Positions 1 through 12,075 of a DNA stretch of 64,000 bases are shown here, piece by piece. Below the pieces are notes generated by a model that searched no databases, was not told where the DNA came from, and worked only from the letters and a program-made list of their open reading frames with translations. The translations under genes were made by a program, and so were the position numbers. The number at the start of each line of letters is the position of its first letter. Positions within the stretch are counted from its first letter, which is position 1. Origin of the DNA: Punctularia strigosozonata HHB-11173 SS5 (lineage: Eukaryota > Basidiomycota > Agaricomycetes > Corticiales > Punctulariaceae); assembly GCF_000264995.1 (NCBI RefSeq), contig NW_006767436.1:781414-845413 (forward strand). The letters run 5' to 3'.

Positions 1-484
1 TGAGCTTGATAATCCTGTGGGCTGATGATAAAAAGAGTTATCAAAGGAACGCCTTCGTGAACCGCTTGTTTGGATGCTTGGGAAAGCGCTCTGTTGTCAT
101 CGACTGAGGAGCACGATGAGACCGCGTCACTTATCTAAAAGAAGCAAACACACCTCTCATATCTTGCATCCTCATCCAGTAAACTACGGCATCGCCGTTA
201 GCAGGATCCTTGAAGGCTGTCTTCATGCGTTGCATGAGCTGCGCAAACGGTGGGTCGGCGTCGACCTTCCCAGCTGCCTCCGGAGACGCTATCTTGCGAT
301 GAACGACGCGCGTGTCCGACTCTCCTTCGCCACTACCAGCATCCGACGATGCGTGTTTCACGTTGGCTTCGGCGGCAGCACCTCCGGGTGCTGTACTATT
401 GTCGACGCGAGCCCGCTTGTGAGGAGACCCGGCGAAGAAGGGGTGGATGGCTTTGAGGGAGCTTGACCTGGATCGTTTGACCAT
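1..484 (-). CDS. Deoxyribodipyrimidine photolyase, N-terminal part (runs off left edge)
   Basis: Flavin enzyme that uses blue light to split UV-induced cyclobutane pyrimidine dimers in DNA. Only the N-terminal ~145 residues lie in the window. After a basic, Ser-rich leader typical of a nuclear or mitochondrial targeting region (MVKRSRSSSLKAIHPFFAG) comes the conserved photolyase opening VVYWMRMQDMR, which continues across an intron at 104..153 (50 nt, GTGTGT...CTCAG) as VDDNRALSQASKQA. This is the start of the photolyase antenna (alpha/beta) domain. The start is placed at 484 because that ATG sits in an ideal GCCGCCATGG context. An in-frame ATG at 517 would add 11 residues. Tandem with, and downstream of, the TXNDC9-like gene. 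The class I/PHR1-type assignment rests on this opening motif only, because the FAD-binding half lies outside the window. Confidence 0.82.
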
Positions 485-739
485 GGCGGCGAAAGACATG
501 AACTGGGGAGCCACCAACGCCCCGCCATCTCCAGTTCAAGCCCACGTCGTAAGCCGCCCGAGAGCCGCTGATCGCTGCCACCTACAGGGAGAAGATCGGA
601 GTGACGCACCTCAAACATGCACAGGGGTAAACACAGCCACCGACATCGAACTGACATCAAAACGGCGATGAAGGACGAGAACCATTCCATTGCGAGGCCA
701 GAGCGATAAACACAGAAAAAGCCGAGAAGACACCAATCT

Positions 740-1662
740 TTAATCATCCAGATCCAAGTCGGAGTCATCATCTTTTGCACTGGAACGTAACTTGTGTGAT
801 CGCTTGTCCGCCACAGTGAAGGACCCTCCCCGGGCGGTGTACGTGGGGTTGGATGAGGACGCCTCGCTTGCTTTCTGAAGAACGCCTTGATCCGCTGATG
901 AGGTGGGGTCGTGAGGTTTCTGAGGCAGCAACATACCGCTTTGAGATAGCCTCAGTTCCAGTACCGCTGTCTTGAAGGAGTCTTCATTTCCGAGCTCCTC
1001 AAATCCAATCAATCTGGAAGGATTGTTTTAGCCAGGACTGGCAAATCTGATCATGCAAACCTACTTGTCTCTGGTAACGCCGTCCACGAAAGTAATCACA
1101 CATGGAAGAACCTTAATTTGCAACTTCTCGACCAGCCAGGGCACATTCTCAACGAACACACGCAGGAATCTCGTCCCGAAGTACTTCGGGGCTAATGCCT
1201 GAGCGTGATATCAACTTCAGCACGGAAGGGGCTTATAATAAACTAACCGCGAGGTGTTGATCCATGATTTGACACCGCTTGAAATTATGATGATAGAAGT
1301 GTATCACACATTGAGCCTCATTTCTGTACAAAGCTCGCATCGGTAAAAGTGGAGCAGACAGGTAGCATTACTCACGCACTCGTCCGTATAACTTCCTTCT
1401 CGTTCATGATCTCGTCGTAACGTCCGTGCCCACCTTCTTTCATAGCTTTGACTTGCTCCATCCTATACAGAAGATGTATAATATCTGCATCAATGAGCGT
1501 ACATATACGGGAAATTCTGCACGGAAGCACTCACTCTCTCCGGAGCGCTTGGATTCCTTCCTCTCGAAATGCAGCATCGGTATCATCTCTCTCAATTTCC
1601 GCTTCAAGCTGTGCGAAGATGTCGTCCTCTTCCGCATCGGAGTCACTGTGATGACCGGACAT
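740..1662 (-). CDS. TXNDC9/Plp1-like phosducin-family thioredoxin-fold protein
   Basis: Cytosolic phosducin-like protein. In yeast and animals this family binds the CCT chaperonin and modulates tubulin and actin folding. The acidic start MSGHHSDSDAEEDDIFAQL leads into a helical segment, then the core RRE-MEQVKAMKEGGHGRYDEI, the thioredoxin-like fold with NEAQCVIHFYHHNFKRC and LAPKYFGTRFLRVFVENVP, and LIGFEELGNEDSFKT, the family's C-terminal strand-helix signature. The tail is polar and acidic (DDDSDLDLDD). Four introns are visible; one spans about 1020-1068, and the reading frame joins at each. No CxxC redox pair is seen, as is usual for this family. Divergent from URA3 with about 135 bp between starts, so the two may share a promoter. 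Confidence 0.86.
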
Positions 1663-1797
1663 CCTGAATCCTGGCTGTCTAGCGAGCGGGTGAGGTCAAG
1701 GAGAAACGCGCATCCACGCGCCCTCCATGAAACGCGCTACACGGTGTCCCACGCTTTCTTTGCAGCCTCCAAGTCCTAGATTGTTTTCAGCATCGTT

Positions 1798-2749
1798 ATG
1801 CCCGCCATGTCTGCGCAAACATACGCTCAGCGGGCACAGAAACATGCCAACCCTGCTGCACGCCAATTACTGGAGACGATAGAGCGAAAGCAGACGAACC
1901 TCTGCGTCAGCGTAGATGTCATCAAAAAGGCGGATTTCCTGGCTATCATCGACGCCGTCGGGCCATTCGTCTGTCTGATCAAGGCAACCGGTGTTCTTTG
2001 AGGTTGCTATACCCAATGACTCACGTACTGCGAAAGTAAAGACTCATGTCGACATTCTCGAAGACTTCGACGAGACGATTATCAAGGATCTACAGGAGCT
2101 GAGCGTAAAGCATGACTTCTTGATATTCGAGGACAGGAAGTTCGCCGACATAGGTAGGTGACATTGCCGTGCTGCCGACCTACTTTCGATTCACAATATG
2201 CCAGGCAATACGGTTTCACTGCAGTATTCGAGCGGTGTTCACAAGATTGCAAGCTGGTCACACATCACCAATGCCCACCCCGTCCCCGGTCCATCGATCA
2301 TCACCGGACTCGGCGTTATAGGACGTCCGCTAGGCCGCGGGCTCTTGCTCCTTGCTGAGATGAGCACCAAGGGGTCTTTGGCGACCGGCGCGTACACAGA
2401 AGAAGCTGTACGCATGGCTCGCGCTGCTCCGGACTTCGTCGTCGGTTTTATCGCGCAACGGCGCATGGAGGGCATCGGAGCTACCGGAACGGAGAGTAAT
2501 GTCGAAGAGGAAGACTTCTTAGTGCTCACTCCTGGCGTCGGCCTGGATGTGAAAGGCGACACCATGGGCCAGCAATATAGGACGCCCAAGCAAGTGGTCC
2601 TAGAGTCGGGGTGCGATGTCATCATCGTTGGGAGGGGTATCTATGGCAAGACGCCCATAGACATAAATTATGTCCACACACAAGCAGAACGGTACCGGAA
2701 AGAAGGATGGTCGGCCTATCAGGAACGCTTGCAGCTGTCGTCGTCGTAG
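1798..2749 (+). CDS. URA3: Orotidine 5'-phosphate decarboxylase
   Basis: Last step of de novo UMP synthesis: decarboxylates OMP to UMP in the cytosol. Three exons: 1798-1990, 2037-2153 and 2205-2749, with introns of 46 and 51 nt. The exon sum is 855 nt, giving 284 residues, typical for fungal URA3 (about 265-285). The active-site block [10 protein letters not shown] carries the Asp-Lys-Asp constellation, and substrate-binding segments such as [17 protein letters not shown] and [11 protein letters not shown] follow in order. There are two candidate starts, 1798 and 1807 ([11 protein letters not shown]). The second would give 281 residues and looks more like relatives. Convergent with Pelota, with only 60 bp between stop codons. 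Confidence 0.96.
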
Positions 2750-2809
2750 CTCAACAGATCCGCTGCTGGGAAAACCAAACGTATAATGTATCGTACATAA
2801 TCGGAACTT

Positions 2810-4367
2810 CTATTCCAGCTTACTCTGTTCTTCGTGTCTCCGATCTGCCTCTTCTTCCTTCGCCTGGCGCTCCTCCATTTCCACAACTTCAACGTCCAGA
2901 GGGAACGTCAAAATGGCAGCTATACCCGTCAACTGGTTGAGTTCTGGAGAAGCGTACGATCAGCCCTCGGACGCCAAGGTAAGTATTACTGCTTGGCATA
3001 CGTTGCCCGGATTCGTGCATGCTCGAGAAGATCAGCACCTCCGCGTTCTTCTGCTTGACAGACTCGACCAGTTCGACATATCGTTTCCTAACAGCGGGGT
3101 CGCTTGACCTAGTATATTGGAGTTGATGCTTCATGATGCTTCGTATGCAATCAAAACATACCGAAACAAATCGTCAGAGATGAGGAGTGTGCCGATCGCT
3201 CCGTGCTCAGCTGCAAGCGCGACATGGTCTGGTCCATACCACGCCCGCATCTCATCCGAACCAAGCATCTTGAAGAACCTTTCGCTTATGTTGACGCGCG
3301 TGACCTCATTTCGATATTGGATACGGCACTCACTTGTCGAGCATCATACCCTCCCGGGCGAATTTGGTCTCCTTTAGTTGCGACACAATCTATGAACACC
3401 AGTAAATATATGAACACCCTGAAGTGCTGAACACTCACTTCAGGACTCTTCAATACTTCTACGAGACTATGGACATGCGGGCTGGTGATATGGACTTTGA
3501 TGAACTTATTCCTGGCCGTCAATATCGCTTTGTTTCCTGTCCTGGTCGCCTCCTTCATGATATAGTCATGCACCGCATCCCGAACCCAACCCGGGCTGGC
3601 AATAACGATCGCTCGGAGAGCAGGGTTGGAATAGGGTATATGGCGGATAAAGCCGGCATAAACAGCAGCGTAGAACTTCTCCAGTCCTTTGTCGTGGGCC
3701 GAAGACGACGATTGCTTTCGCGGTATCGGAACTTCAATGCGTTGGCGGATAACGGTCATATGCTGTGACAGCAAGCAGAACGCGGCCGTGCCTTCGCCAC
3801 ACACGATGGCGCCGACCTCCGCCCCTCGCCCAGGCACGCATGATTCCTCTACACGTTCCAGCGCGACGCTGTCCCAGTTATCCTTCATAATGCTGAGATC
3901 TCGATGAACTTCTATGTCGAGGGTGTGATACGCTCCCATCTTCACGTGCTGATTTTCCTCGACGACGGGCCCAGAGATGTGTAGAGAGGCCGTGGTGACA
4001 TCGGTGTTGGGACCGTTGTCGCCTGCGGAGGAAGATGGCGAGAAGACAGTGCGCTTGACCTGGATAGTAAGCATCGTACGGACACGATGTGATTCTACGG
4101 AGCCGGTGCTTGACACGTTCTTAACCCCACTGCAGACGGGAATAGTTTGTTCAGTATGGCATGATTGTCTGAGGGAAAGACGTACCGAATGGCGGGTGCC
4201 CTGACTTTATCACCCTATGTTGTTCGTCATGAGGCGCAGACATGTATGCCCAACCTACCTACCTCTTGTATAAGATTGTAGAGATGCCACATATCTTCGT
4301 CATCCTCCGGTCGAACTTTGACATAACCTTCGCCGTTCTTCTCGACGTGTTTACTGATGAGCTTCAT
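2810..4367 (-). CDS. DOM34: Pelota/Dom34 ribosome-rescue factor
   Basis: eRF1-like protein that, with Hbs1, enters the empty A site of stalled ribosomes and promotes subunit splitting and no-go decay. The start is exactly the family's: [20 protein letters not shown], followed by [13 protein letters not shown] (Sm-like N domain). The middle domain includes [20 protein letters not shown] and [13 protein letters not shown]. The C domain includes [16 protein letters not shown] and [19 protein letters not shown], then [19 protein letters not shown] and an acidic, Gln/Glu-rich tail. Like all Pelota proteins it lacks the GGQ peptide-release motif of eRF1. Several short introns lie near both ends, and the long central exon runs roughly 4116-3435. 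Divergent from PUS7 with about 217 bp between starts. Confidence 0.95.
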
Positions 4368-4584
4368 GCTGCTTGCAGCTACGCGACAATACAAGAAGTC
4401 TCAGAGTGCCTTTCAGATGTATATACAGAGGAGATGGATGCTACAGAGTTGTAAGCGAAGCAGAGCTCTGGAGAAATGGAGAAACGCCATCGTCATAGAC
4501 TCAGGAGGACAGATAAGATCGTGGTCAAGCACGTGCGGACAGAAACAAAATCCTGCCGGCTCTACATGAGCGACATTCTATGCT

Positions 4585-7500
4585 TTGACCTCCAAACCTA
4601 TGTCTTCCGTTCCGAGATTGAGAGATGTCGGCGAGCAAGCAGGGGAACCTGCTGCGAAGAGACTGAAATTGGAGCCGGACCTTCCAGTCACCCTTTCGAC
4701 GCCAGACGCTCCGAGCGGACCTTCGAATGAAACTCTGAAACACGAACCAGATGCTGGAGAAACTCCCGTTCCTGAAGACACATTCCCCGCTGAAAATGTA
4801 AAAACCGAAGACAACGAGGATGGCGATGCTACTGGTCAAGCTGAGCTTACCACCCAAAAGCAGGCCGACGAACAGATCCTACCGCCTAGCCATGCCTTGT
4901 TGGGGCTCTCGCGCGTTCTCGATCCCAACGACGTTCGAATCATGGAAGCTGACGTTGGAATCTCGCAATACATTGGCAATGACATACCGAGAATAGACGG
5001 CATAATCAAACAGAGGTCAGCGTCCTGATATGTCGTTGGTCGTGCGCTTACACAGCTCGATACGTAGATTCACGGATTTCCTTGTCAATGAGGTCGACCT
5101 CGATGGCAATGTTATTCATCTGAAGTCACTTGCCCCGCCTGAAGTATTGCCTTCGAAAGGCGACAAGGATCAGGCAACTGCGCCGTCGGCAGAGCCTATC
5201 GCGGACAAAGCTGCCGATTCAGAAAAGCCTCTAGAGGACGTTATCATGATAAGTCCTGTTGCGGAAACACCGGCCAACGAAGCAATACCATCGCAACAAG
5301 ATGAGGGTCCTTGGCCTGAGCGCTTCACGTCCGCTCTCAAACCCTTACTGTCTGACGAGAATATCGAAAAGCTGAAGACCATGTACCTGGAGGGACCGGA
5401 GCCGCCTCTTGTCAGTGATAGCGGATGGGCAGGTCGCGCCGCGAAAGTCGCAGATGGGGAAGGCAAGGCAGAGCCCCCCGAGACGTCCGCGGCAGAGGCC
5501 GCTGAAGATCGGGGGAAAGGTAAGCGAGGCAGGGGACGCGACCGTGGTGGTCGAGGCGGACGAGGCGGAAGAGGAGGACGTGGAGGGGGACGACTCGGTC
5601 AACGGGAAGACCACAGGAAGGTCTTGTCAGATGTTCGTCTCTGCTCCGTTGTCGTGCGACCTCTAGTTGTTCGGTACTCAGATAATATGAATATAGCCGA
5701 TCTCGTCCAAAGAGACCAGAACTGAGCTACACAAAATAGTCCGAGAGCTGTTCAAGGGTAAATTTGAGACGGAAACGGACCCGAATACAACGAACGCGGA
5801 AGATGGTTCGCGTATCGTGATCAAGTGGTTGAGAGGAGGTGGTGGTCGTGGAGGCGGTCGCGGTGGGCGTGGCGGCGGAGGTAATATTTACCTCATTTGG
5901 ACTAACCAAGTAACGGTTCGCTGATAGGATCTGCAGGTCGTGGCTCTCGAGGAGACTACCCTCCTTATATCCACTTCACGCTACAGAAAACAAACCGTGA
6001 TACGCAGGATGCGCTCGGACATATCAGCCGATCTATCCACTGCGATGTCAAAGACCTCGCCGTTGCCGGAACGAAGGACAAACGAGGAGTCACCGTACAA
6101 CGCGTCTCTCTCAAACGTTATAACAAGACGGTGGAAGACGTATGGAAGAACATGAATGGGATCACTGCTCGTGGAAGGACTATAGAAGAAGCCACCACAC
6201 AGAGAGGGGAAAGGGGGATCCGCATATCAGATTTTAATTATCGACGTGCAGGATTGGAGCTTGGCATGCTGAAGGGGAATGCATTCGTGATCACGTTACG
6301 GTGAGCAAGTACGCATAGCGCTGTTCAGGTTTTGCTCAATGAGGTTACACTTCCAGCAATGTGCAGGTCGACTCGTTGGACACGATCAATCGCGCTATGG
6401 AGACGATGAAGACCAAAGGGTTCATAAACTATTATGGTAAGGTCTCATCGTCAGATCTGATCAGGTCCTGACCGGCAAGGAAGGAATGCAGCGGTTTGGC
6501 ACAGCGTCCATTCCCACACATTCGATTGGTCTAGCGTTACTAAAGTCGGACTGGCATCGTGCCATATCGCTCATCCTTCGTCATCGACCCGGCGAGCATC
6601 CTGACGTAGAAGCCGCTCGCAGTGCTTGGCTCAACGACGGCGACCTCGATACCGCGCTTGCACTGATGCCTAGACGCGTCGTGGCGGAGCGATGCATCCT
6701 AGAAAGCTATAAGAAGCAAAAGGGAGACACTCGAAATGCCATGGGTGCGCTCTCAACGGTACGTTCGCCTCTTCCCATATTCAGATCGTGATAATTATGA
6801 CATTGATGCTATGATAAAGATTCCGCGCAACTTAAGGCTGATGTATATCCACGCGTACCAATCATATGTTTGGAATGCCATCGTTTCCGAACGGATCAAA
6901 ATGTACGGTGCAAATCGACCGGTCGCCGGCGATCTTGTCTTTGAAAAGATCAAGGATAAAGAGCCTGAGAACGACGAGACGGAGGATACGGATATGGCCG
7001 TCGATCCCACAGAAGCTGACTTGTCTGCAGACGGGAAAGCTTTGCCTGAAGCAGCCGGTACGCCGCTCTCTGCCCGGGTCCCAGGGGTTGCCTGATGTTG
7101 ACAAAGTTTTGAAGATGAATCCCAGAGCAAAGCTGGCAAGCGGAACCGCAAGCGATGGGAGCCACCCAAGGTTAAGACGTTGACCGAGGAAGATCTCGAT
7201 CAGTACACAATATTTGACGTCGTTATGCCCTTACCGGGCAGGGATGTGGCTTATCCTGGCGGTGCCCTTGGCGAGCGCTACCAAGAGCTGATTCGGGCGG
7301 ATGGACTCGATCCTCACGACTGGTCCCGCAAACAGAAGTGAGTGGTCTGAGCTCTGTATCATTGTTATCGATATCTGAGCCTTGTTTTTGTGTCTTCTAC
7401 AGGGAGTATAGTCTCGGCGGTTCCTATCGCAATATCGTTCACCTTCCAAAGGAGCTCTCTTGGTCCGTGCTACGATACACGGACCCTGACGTGCCGTTAG

Positions 7501-7751
7501 CGCAAGCCGACGAAGATAAGTTACTCGGATTCGAACCTCCAGTGATCGAAGAGGACGGCCGATTCCTGGCCTTGCAGGTTCGGCTAACTCTTGGAACGGC
7601 TGCATACGCCACGATGGCGCTTCGTGAAGTCACGAAGACGGAAACAAGCTCTCATTTCCAGACGACTTTGACTCAGGCCTCCGAGGACCAGAAGTTCAAG
7701 GGCGCGATCGAAGCGGTCGATGACTCCGGCGTACCAGGCGCAGAGTCATAG
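4585..7751 (+). CDS. PUS7: tRNA/mRNA pseudouridine synthase, TruD family, with an RGG-rich insert
   Basis: Nuclear TruD-family enzyme that isomerises uridine to pseudouridine (in yeast, U13 of several tRNAs, U35 of U2 snRNA and mRNA sites). After a disordered leader comes [19 protein letters not shown], then [18 protein letters not shown]. The catalytic region [19 protein letters not shown] holds the Asp of the GTKDKRG motif. Then NYYGMQRFG and [15 protein letters not shown] close the TRUD domain, and the C-terminus includes [11 protein letters not shown]. The start is 4585 or 4600. Two Gly-Arg-rich stretches (about 5515-5600 and 5835-5885) interrupt the fold between the N-terminal strand region and the catalytic domain. 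They resemble RGG RNA-binding boxes, separated by one or more introns, and are not part of the usual yeast Pus7. Multiple short introns. Confidence 0.92.
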
Positions 7752-8156
7752 CCGAGGGGCTCTCTAGTGTAGAATCGCCACGTATTTCCACGTTGCTCTG
7801 ACGTCGCATTGCCCCATCTGCAACGGTTTTAGGACCGGGTATGGGAAAGACTCGGTAGCCGTGCGAGCGCCGGAGTGAACGTCCAATGAAGTGTCAGCTC
7901 TTGAGAAACGCGGCCGTCGGGAGCGGCCACCCTCGCTGTAGCCGTTGAAGTATCCACGCTTAGTCGAGCGGTACGTGAGATGGCGATGCATGCGAGGACG
8001 GCGCAATGCTCCCAGAGATCCAGGAGAGCGTGGTATAACATGGAGGTGATTGCATTGAAGAATGGTGTAGCCGACGACCGCGGCAACCCCACCTACTACT
8101 CTCTTGTCATATCTTACGTTCACTTGCTGTAACTACGGGGACTAGTTCAGCAACCA
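7752..8156. other. Intergenic, 405 bp
   Basis: Between the PUS7 stop and the MFS transporter start. Open frames on the minus strand have no recognisable domain and no convincing splice-linked continuation. It probably holds the PUS7 3' UTR and the transporter promoter. Confidence 0.5.
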
Positions 8157-10032
8157 TGGCCAGAGTAGAGACCATCGTGTTCTTGTCGTTAGTGCTTGAT
8201 CTGTTCGGTCAGTCATCACGGCGACCGCGACACGCAGTCATATGGAACGCCCCTGACGTGTCGGGTTCGGACAGCTTTCACTATACCTTTACCGCTCTTC
8301 CCTCGTATAATCGAATGGTACACGAAGGTTCGCCCTTCCAGTCACATTTCATGGACGAAACACTCAAACATCCGACGTCTAGCGGGAGAGTTCTATCCAT
8401 AACGGGTTCCTGTCACGAACGCTGCAACTGGTATCGGGTGTACGAGGCGTCTTCTACGCTTCATCGAAGAACTCGGAAAGATGGGATATTGTACTCCTGG
8501 GTACGACTTATCATATATTTCTCGTAAATGCCACTCATCATGATGCTAAAGGTGGGCTCATGGGCTCTGTGTTCTCGTGAGCTGCTCCGTCTTCAACCTG
8601 AAAGCCTGCCTTGCTCATTCCTCGCCCCAGGACCTTGCAATTTCTTGTTTCGCCGCGGATTGGAAGCCTCTCTGACAAATACGGGAGGAAGAAGATATTG
8701 CTAATCACGATGATTGGCAACATACTATCCGCAGTGGTGTACGTGTGTAACAACACGTTACCGAGCACCATGGCTTAGTCCCCCTCAGGTGGATCCAATC
8801 GACAACTTTCGCATCATATATGCTTTCTCGAGTGATTGGCGGGCTAAGCGAAGGGAATGTACAACTCGCTATGTGAGTCTCCTACAAAACCGTTCACAAT
8901 GCTTTGCTGAAACTCCTACACCAAAGTGCGATTCTTTCCGACGTCACTTCACCGGCCACGCGCGCAAAGGCTCTCGCTCATGTTGGCATTGCTTTCGCGA
9001 TCTGCTTCTGCATCGGCCCTCCCATCGGAGCGTACTTTGCGTCCCGACCTCCACCGGCCGCCTTGTCCGCCCTCGGAATCGAACTCAATCTATATGCAGT
9101 ACCTGCTGCGCTCACCCTCGTTCTCCTCGTCGTGGAAACGGCGTTCCTAATCATAGCGCTGCCGGAGACTCGCGGAAGCAGTGTCCCGGCACCCGCACCC
9201 AAAGACACGAGCACCAACGGGCATGCGAACAGTTCGACGCCCAAGAGTACTCCTGCCGCAGTCCAGCGTAAAAGCGCAGAGCAACGCTTGACCACGTTGA
9301 AGTCGTTGCGTCGCTTGCACTTCCTCTTCCTGGGCATATTCTCAGGCGTCGAATTCACCCTGACCTTCCTCACCTTCGATCGTAAGCGACACTCTGCCTC
9401 GTGCACCTGTGCATCCACCTGATCGCGTCTCCCTTCCTAGTGTTCGACTGGAGCAACAAGCAGAATGGCGCACTGATTGGCTCGATCGGCGTCATCTCTG
9501 CGCTGCTCCAAGGCGGATACGTGCGACGAGCCATGTCCAAGACTGGCGAGGGTGTCATGGCGCGTAATGGCATGACGGCGTGCGCAGTAGGAATGACGCT
9601 CCTCGCCATCCTCCCCCAGTTCGTGGTGACCAACGCGTCACTTGCGATGCGCTTGCTTCAAGGAGCAGCCGTGTGCCTGGCGTTCACGTCAGCCACCGTG
9701 GTGAACGCTCTGACTGCGTTCGCGTCATTGCAGACCGACGATGTCGTCGAAGGCCAGTCCGAATTAGAAAACCCTCAGCTCGCCAAGGGCAAGGCTCTCG
9801 GCCAGTTCCGCTCTTCCGGCCAGCTGGGCCGAGCCATGGGGCCATTATTAGGTACCGTCACCCCCGCATTCAGAATCGTGCAGTCAACTGACGATCGACT
9901 TGTCTCCCAGCCTGCGCATCCTACTGGACATTCGGCCCGTCAACAACTTACGCAGTCTGCGCAGCAGCGATGTTTGCGCTGTCCGTTCACATGCGGCCAC
10001 TGGCGACGAAGCCGAAGATCAAAACCGCTTGA
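8157..10032 (+). CDS. Major facilitator superfamily transporter (TetA/MFSD10-like)
   Basis: Proton-driven membrane transporter of the drug:H+ antiporter type; the substrate is unknown. TM1 begins MARVETIVFLSLVLDLF and continues across an intron as AFTIPLPLFPRIIEWYTK. The loop 2-3 signature follows (RIGSLSDKYGRKKILLI, matching the GxLSDRxGRR consensus), then TM5 with GIAFAICFCIGPPIGAYFAS. A central hydrophilic loop (Ser/Thr/Pro-rich, about 9170-9290) separates two six-helix halves. The second half contains NGALIGSIGVISALLQGGYV, and the C-terminal helix reads TYAVCAAAMFALSVHM before a Lys-rich end. The layout matches animal MFSD10 and bacterial TetA. Several short introns; exon ends in the middle are approximate. 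Confidence 0.88.
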
Positions 10033-10359
10033 CCGGCGACGACAGCATGAGAAAGAACGAATGCTGATTATTTATTGCAATCTTGTGTGGAACAAACTGT
10101 ATCGTAATGAAAGTCCTATTGATAGCCCCCGAGCACAGAAAGTTCGGCGATAAGCCAAGGACGGATCGAACAGGGGTATAGAAAGTCTTTTTGAACACTG
10201 AAAGGACCGAATGCCATAAAGGATGATGACCTGCACAATATTGAGGGTATAGATAGCGTTATCTCATGCTCGTGTGTAAAATATCCCAAGCAATGCTTCG
10301 AAATATGTCCCAAAGGAAAACCAAGGTACCGATTCCCTTACCAGTCGAACCCACGCCTT
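10033..10359. other. Convergent 3' intergenic region, 327 bp
   Basis: Between two convergent stop codons (MFS transporter and glycosyltransferase). AT-richer than its flanks and consistent with two facing 3' UTRs. A minus-strand open frame crosses it, but the glycosyltransferase stops at 10360 in its own frame. Nothing else is seen. Confidence 0.5.
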
Positions 10360-12075
10360 CTATGGTGAGTTCCGGGAGGGAGGGCGTGAGACGGTTGGCG
10401 TCCGTGTGCCCGGAAATGCCTGTACCCCGGGTGTCATGAAGTACGATGTCGCCGTGCTCTCGGATTGGGGAGTTGTTCGCCCCGAGGAGTAGCTTGGGAG
10501 CGACAGCGTGCCCTGCGAAGCGCGAGAGCCCTCGGCTGCCGGGGTCTCGAAGCTGTCCGTGGGCCTTTGCTTTTCGGGTGGGAATTGAGGCACGGGAGAG
10601 GTGTAGCGCGGAGGTGGCATCTGCACGCTCGATGGCACGCGTGAGGGGCGACGCGAGGAGTCGGAATCCGTAGATGGGGCGAGCATCGTGGGGAGCTGAT
10701 ACGCGTTCCTGTTCCGACGACGCGATCGTGAAGGCGTGCCGAGCAGCACGTCTTGCTCGCGCGGTCCCCAAACTGCCTCCATCACCCGCGTGCCTGCTCT
10801 CCACAATGCGTCGATGGCAGGGTGCGCGAAGATCTCGGTCGGACTTGGGATGAGATCAGTCGATTCCGACAGGGACGGTGACGCGGACCGAACTCGGATG
10901 GGGATTGACGATAATATGATCTCCTCCTCGTCGAGCGACATTGGGCTTGCAGGAGGGTCTGGGCTTGCGGGTTCCGCGAAGGTTGAACTTCGCCTCTCGG
11001 GGTCCACGTACCAGAGGCGTCGGCTTTGCGACCAACGGGGCATGATAACGTGGTAGTAGCTGCCCATCCTCATGTGGCGACGCTTGTTGGCTCCGCTGCT
11101 GGGAAGTGCCAATCGCAACAGGCCAAGAACCAATACGATGGATCCAGCCAACATGAGTCGCTTGCCCCAGCTACCCAAGAAACCAATGAAGGCGGCGTCA
11201 TCGGCGTGCCAGCTGCTCCCATAGAAGTGTTCGAAGAACGTATTCGGTGCTTCGCCAGGCTTTGTGTTCTTGCCATAGAGGGACTTGGGCAAGATACGGA
11301 CTTCGCCGAGGTAGGAGGGGTAGGTGTCTGCGGGGTGCGACGACGCATAGAGCCCATATTGGATGGAGAGGAACATGGGTCCTGTCGAGAACATGACAGT
11401 GGGATAGTTGAGGATCCATGAATGGTCAAAGGTGACTAGATTATGAATGGTTTGGGCCATGAATGGGTGCAGCTTCTCAGAGAACATCAGGTCGTTGGAT
11501 ACGCCGACGGGGATGGTCTTGGGAAGGATGACCGAGTGCACCAACAACGGGTCCAATGGGCGAGTGCACCCGATATCGAGGTCCATGTACACGCCACCAT
11601 AGTGGTGGAGGACGAAGTATCGGATAGCGTCGGCGCGCTGGATGGGGTACACGTAGCCATCGAAGGTGTCGAGGAACCACGGGTAATGTTCTGCAATGAA
11701 TTCACGGGAGCTGGCGTCGGTCCATAGCATGTATTCGCTGTCGCGGAAAAATGATAAGGAACTGTTCTTGGCAACCCGCAACCGGGGGCCAACTCACTAA
11801 TCGGGCATCATGTCGCGGCAACCTTGGACGAGAGCCTTCCACTTCTCGGGCAAGGTCTCTGATTTCCATGTCTGGTGGATAATCCTTGGGATGCGCTCGG
11901 GCTGGGACGGTCGTGTCGTATTAGGTCGTGTCGTAAAGTCTACGTCGGTATCCTTTATGTATGCGGCCTCTGGGATGGCGAGGTAATAGGATATAGAAGA
12001 GAGTACGACGAGGGTCCCGAAGAGGACGAGACCCAGCAACGAAAGGGATATCCACAGAGTCCGTCTGCGAGCCAT
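10360..12075 (-). CDS. DXD glycosyltransferase, SUR1/CSH1-type (mannosyl-inositolphosphoceramide synthase-like)
   Basis: Golgi type II membrane glycosyltransferase of the OCH1/SUR1 (GT32) group, which transfers mannose to inositol phosphoceramide. Two exons: 12075-11798 and 11737-10360, with a 60-nt intron. The sum of 1,656 nt gives 551 residues. An N-terminal anchor (LWISLSLLGLVLFGTLVVL) is followed by RIPRIIHQTWKSETLPEKW and EYMLWTDASSREFIAEHYP, then ADAIRYFVLHHYGGVYMDLD with the DLD metal/nucleotide-sugar motif, and GSSWHADDAAF. A second hydrophobic segment (RLMLAGSIVLVLGLLRLALP) is typical of SUR1 homologues. The ~230-residue Ser/Pro-rich cytosolic tail is longer than in yeast. An in-frame upstream ATG at 12273 exists, but 12075 places the anchor correctly. 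Confidence 0.88.

Noticed and set aside
5515-5890. Gly/Arg repeat as a separate small RGG protein or simple repeat
   Set aside because: It is in frame with PUS7 exons on both sides by visible splice signals, so it is treated as part of PUS7.
7764-8123. 119-codon minus-strand ORF between PUS7 and the MFS gene
   Set aside because: No domain, no splice-linked continuation, and a competing frame of similar length on the same strand.
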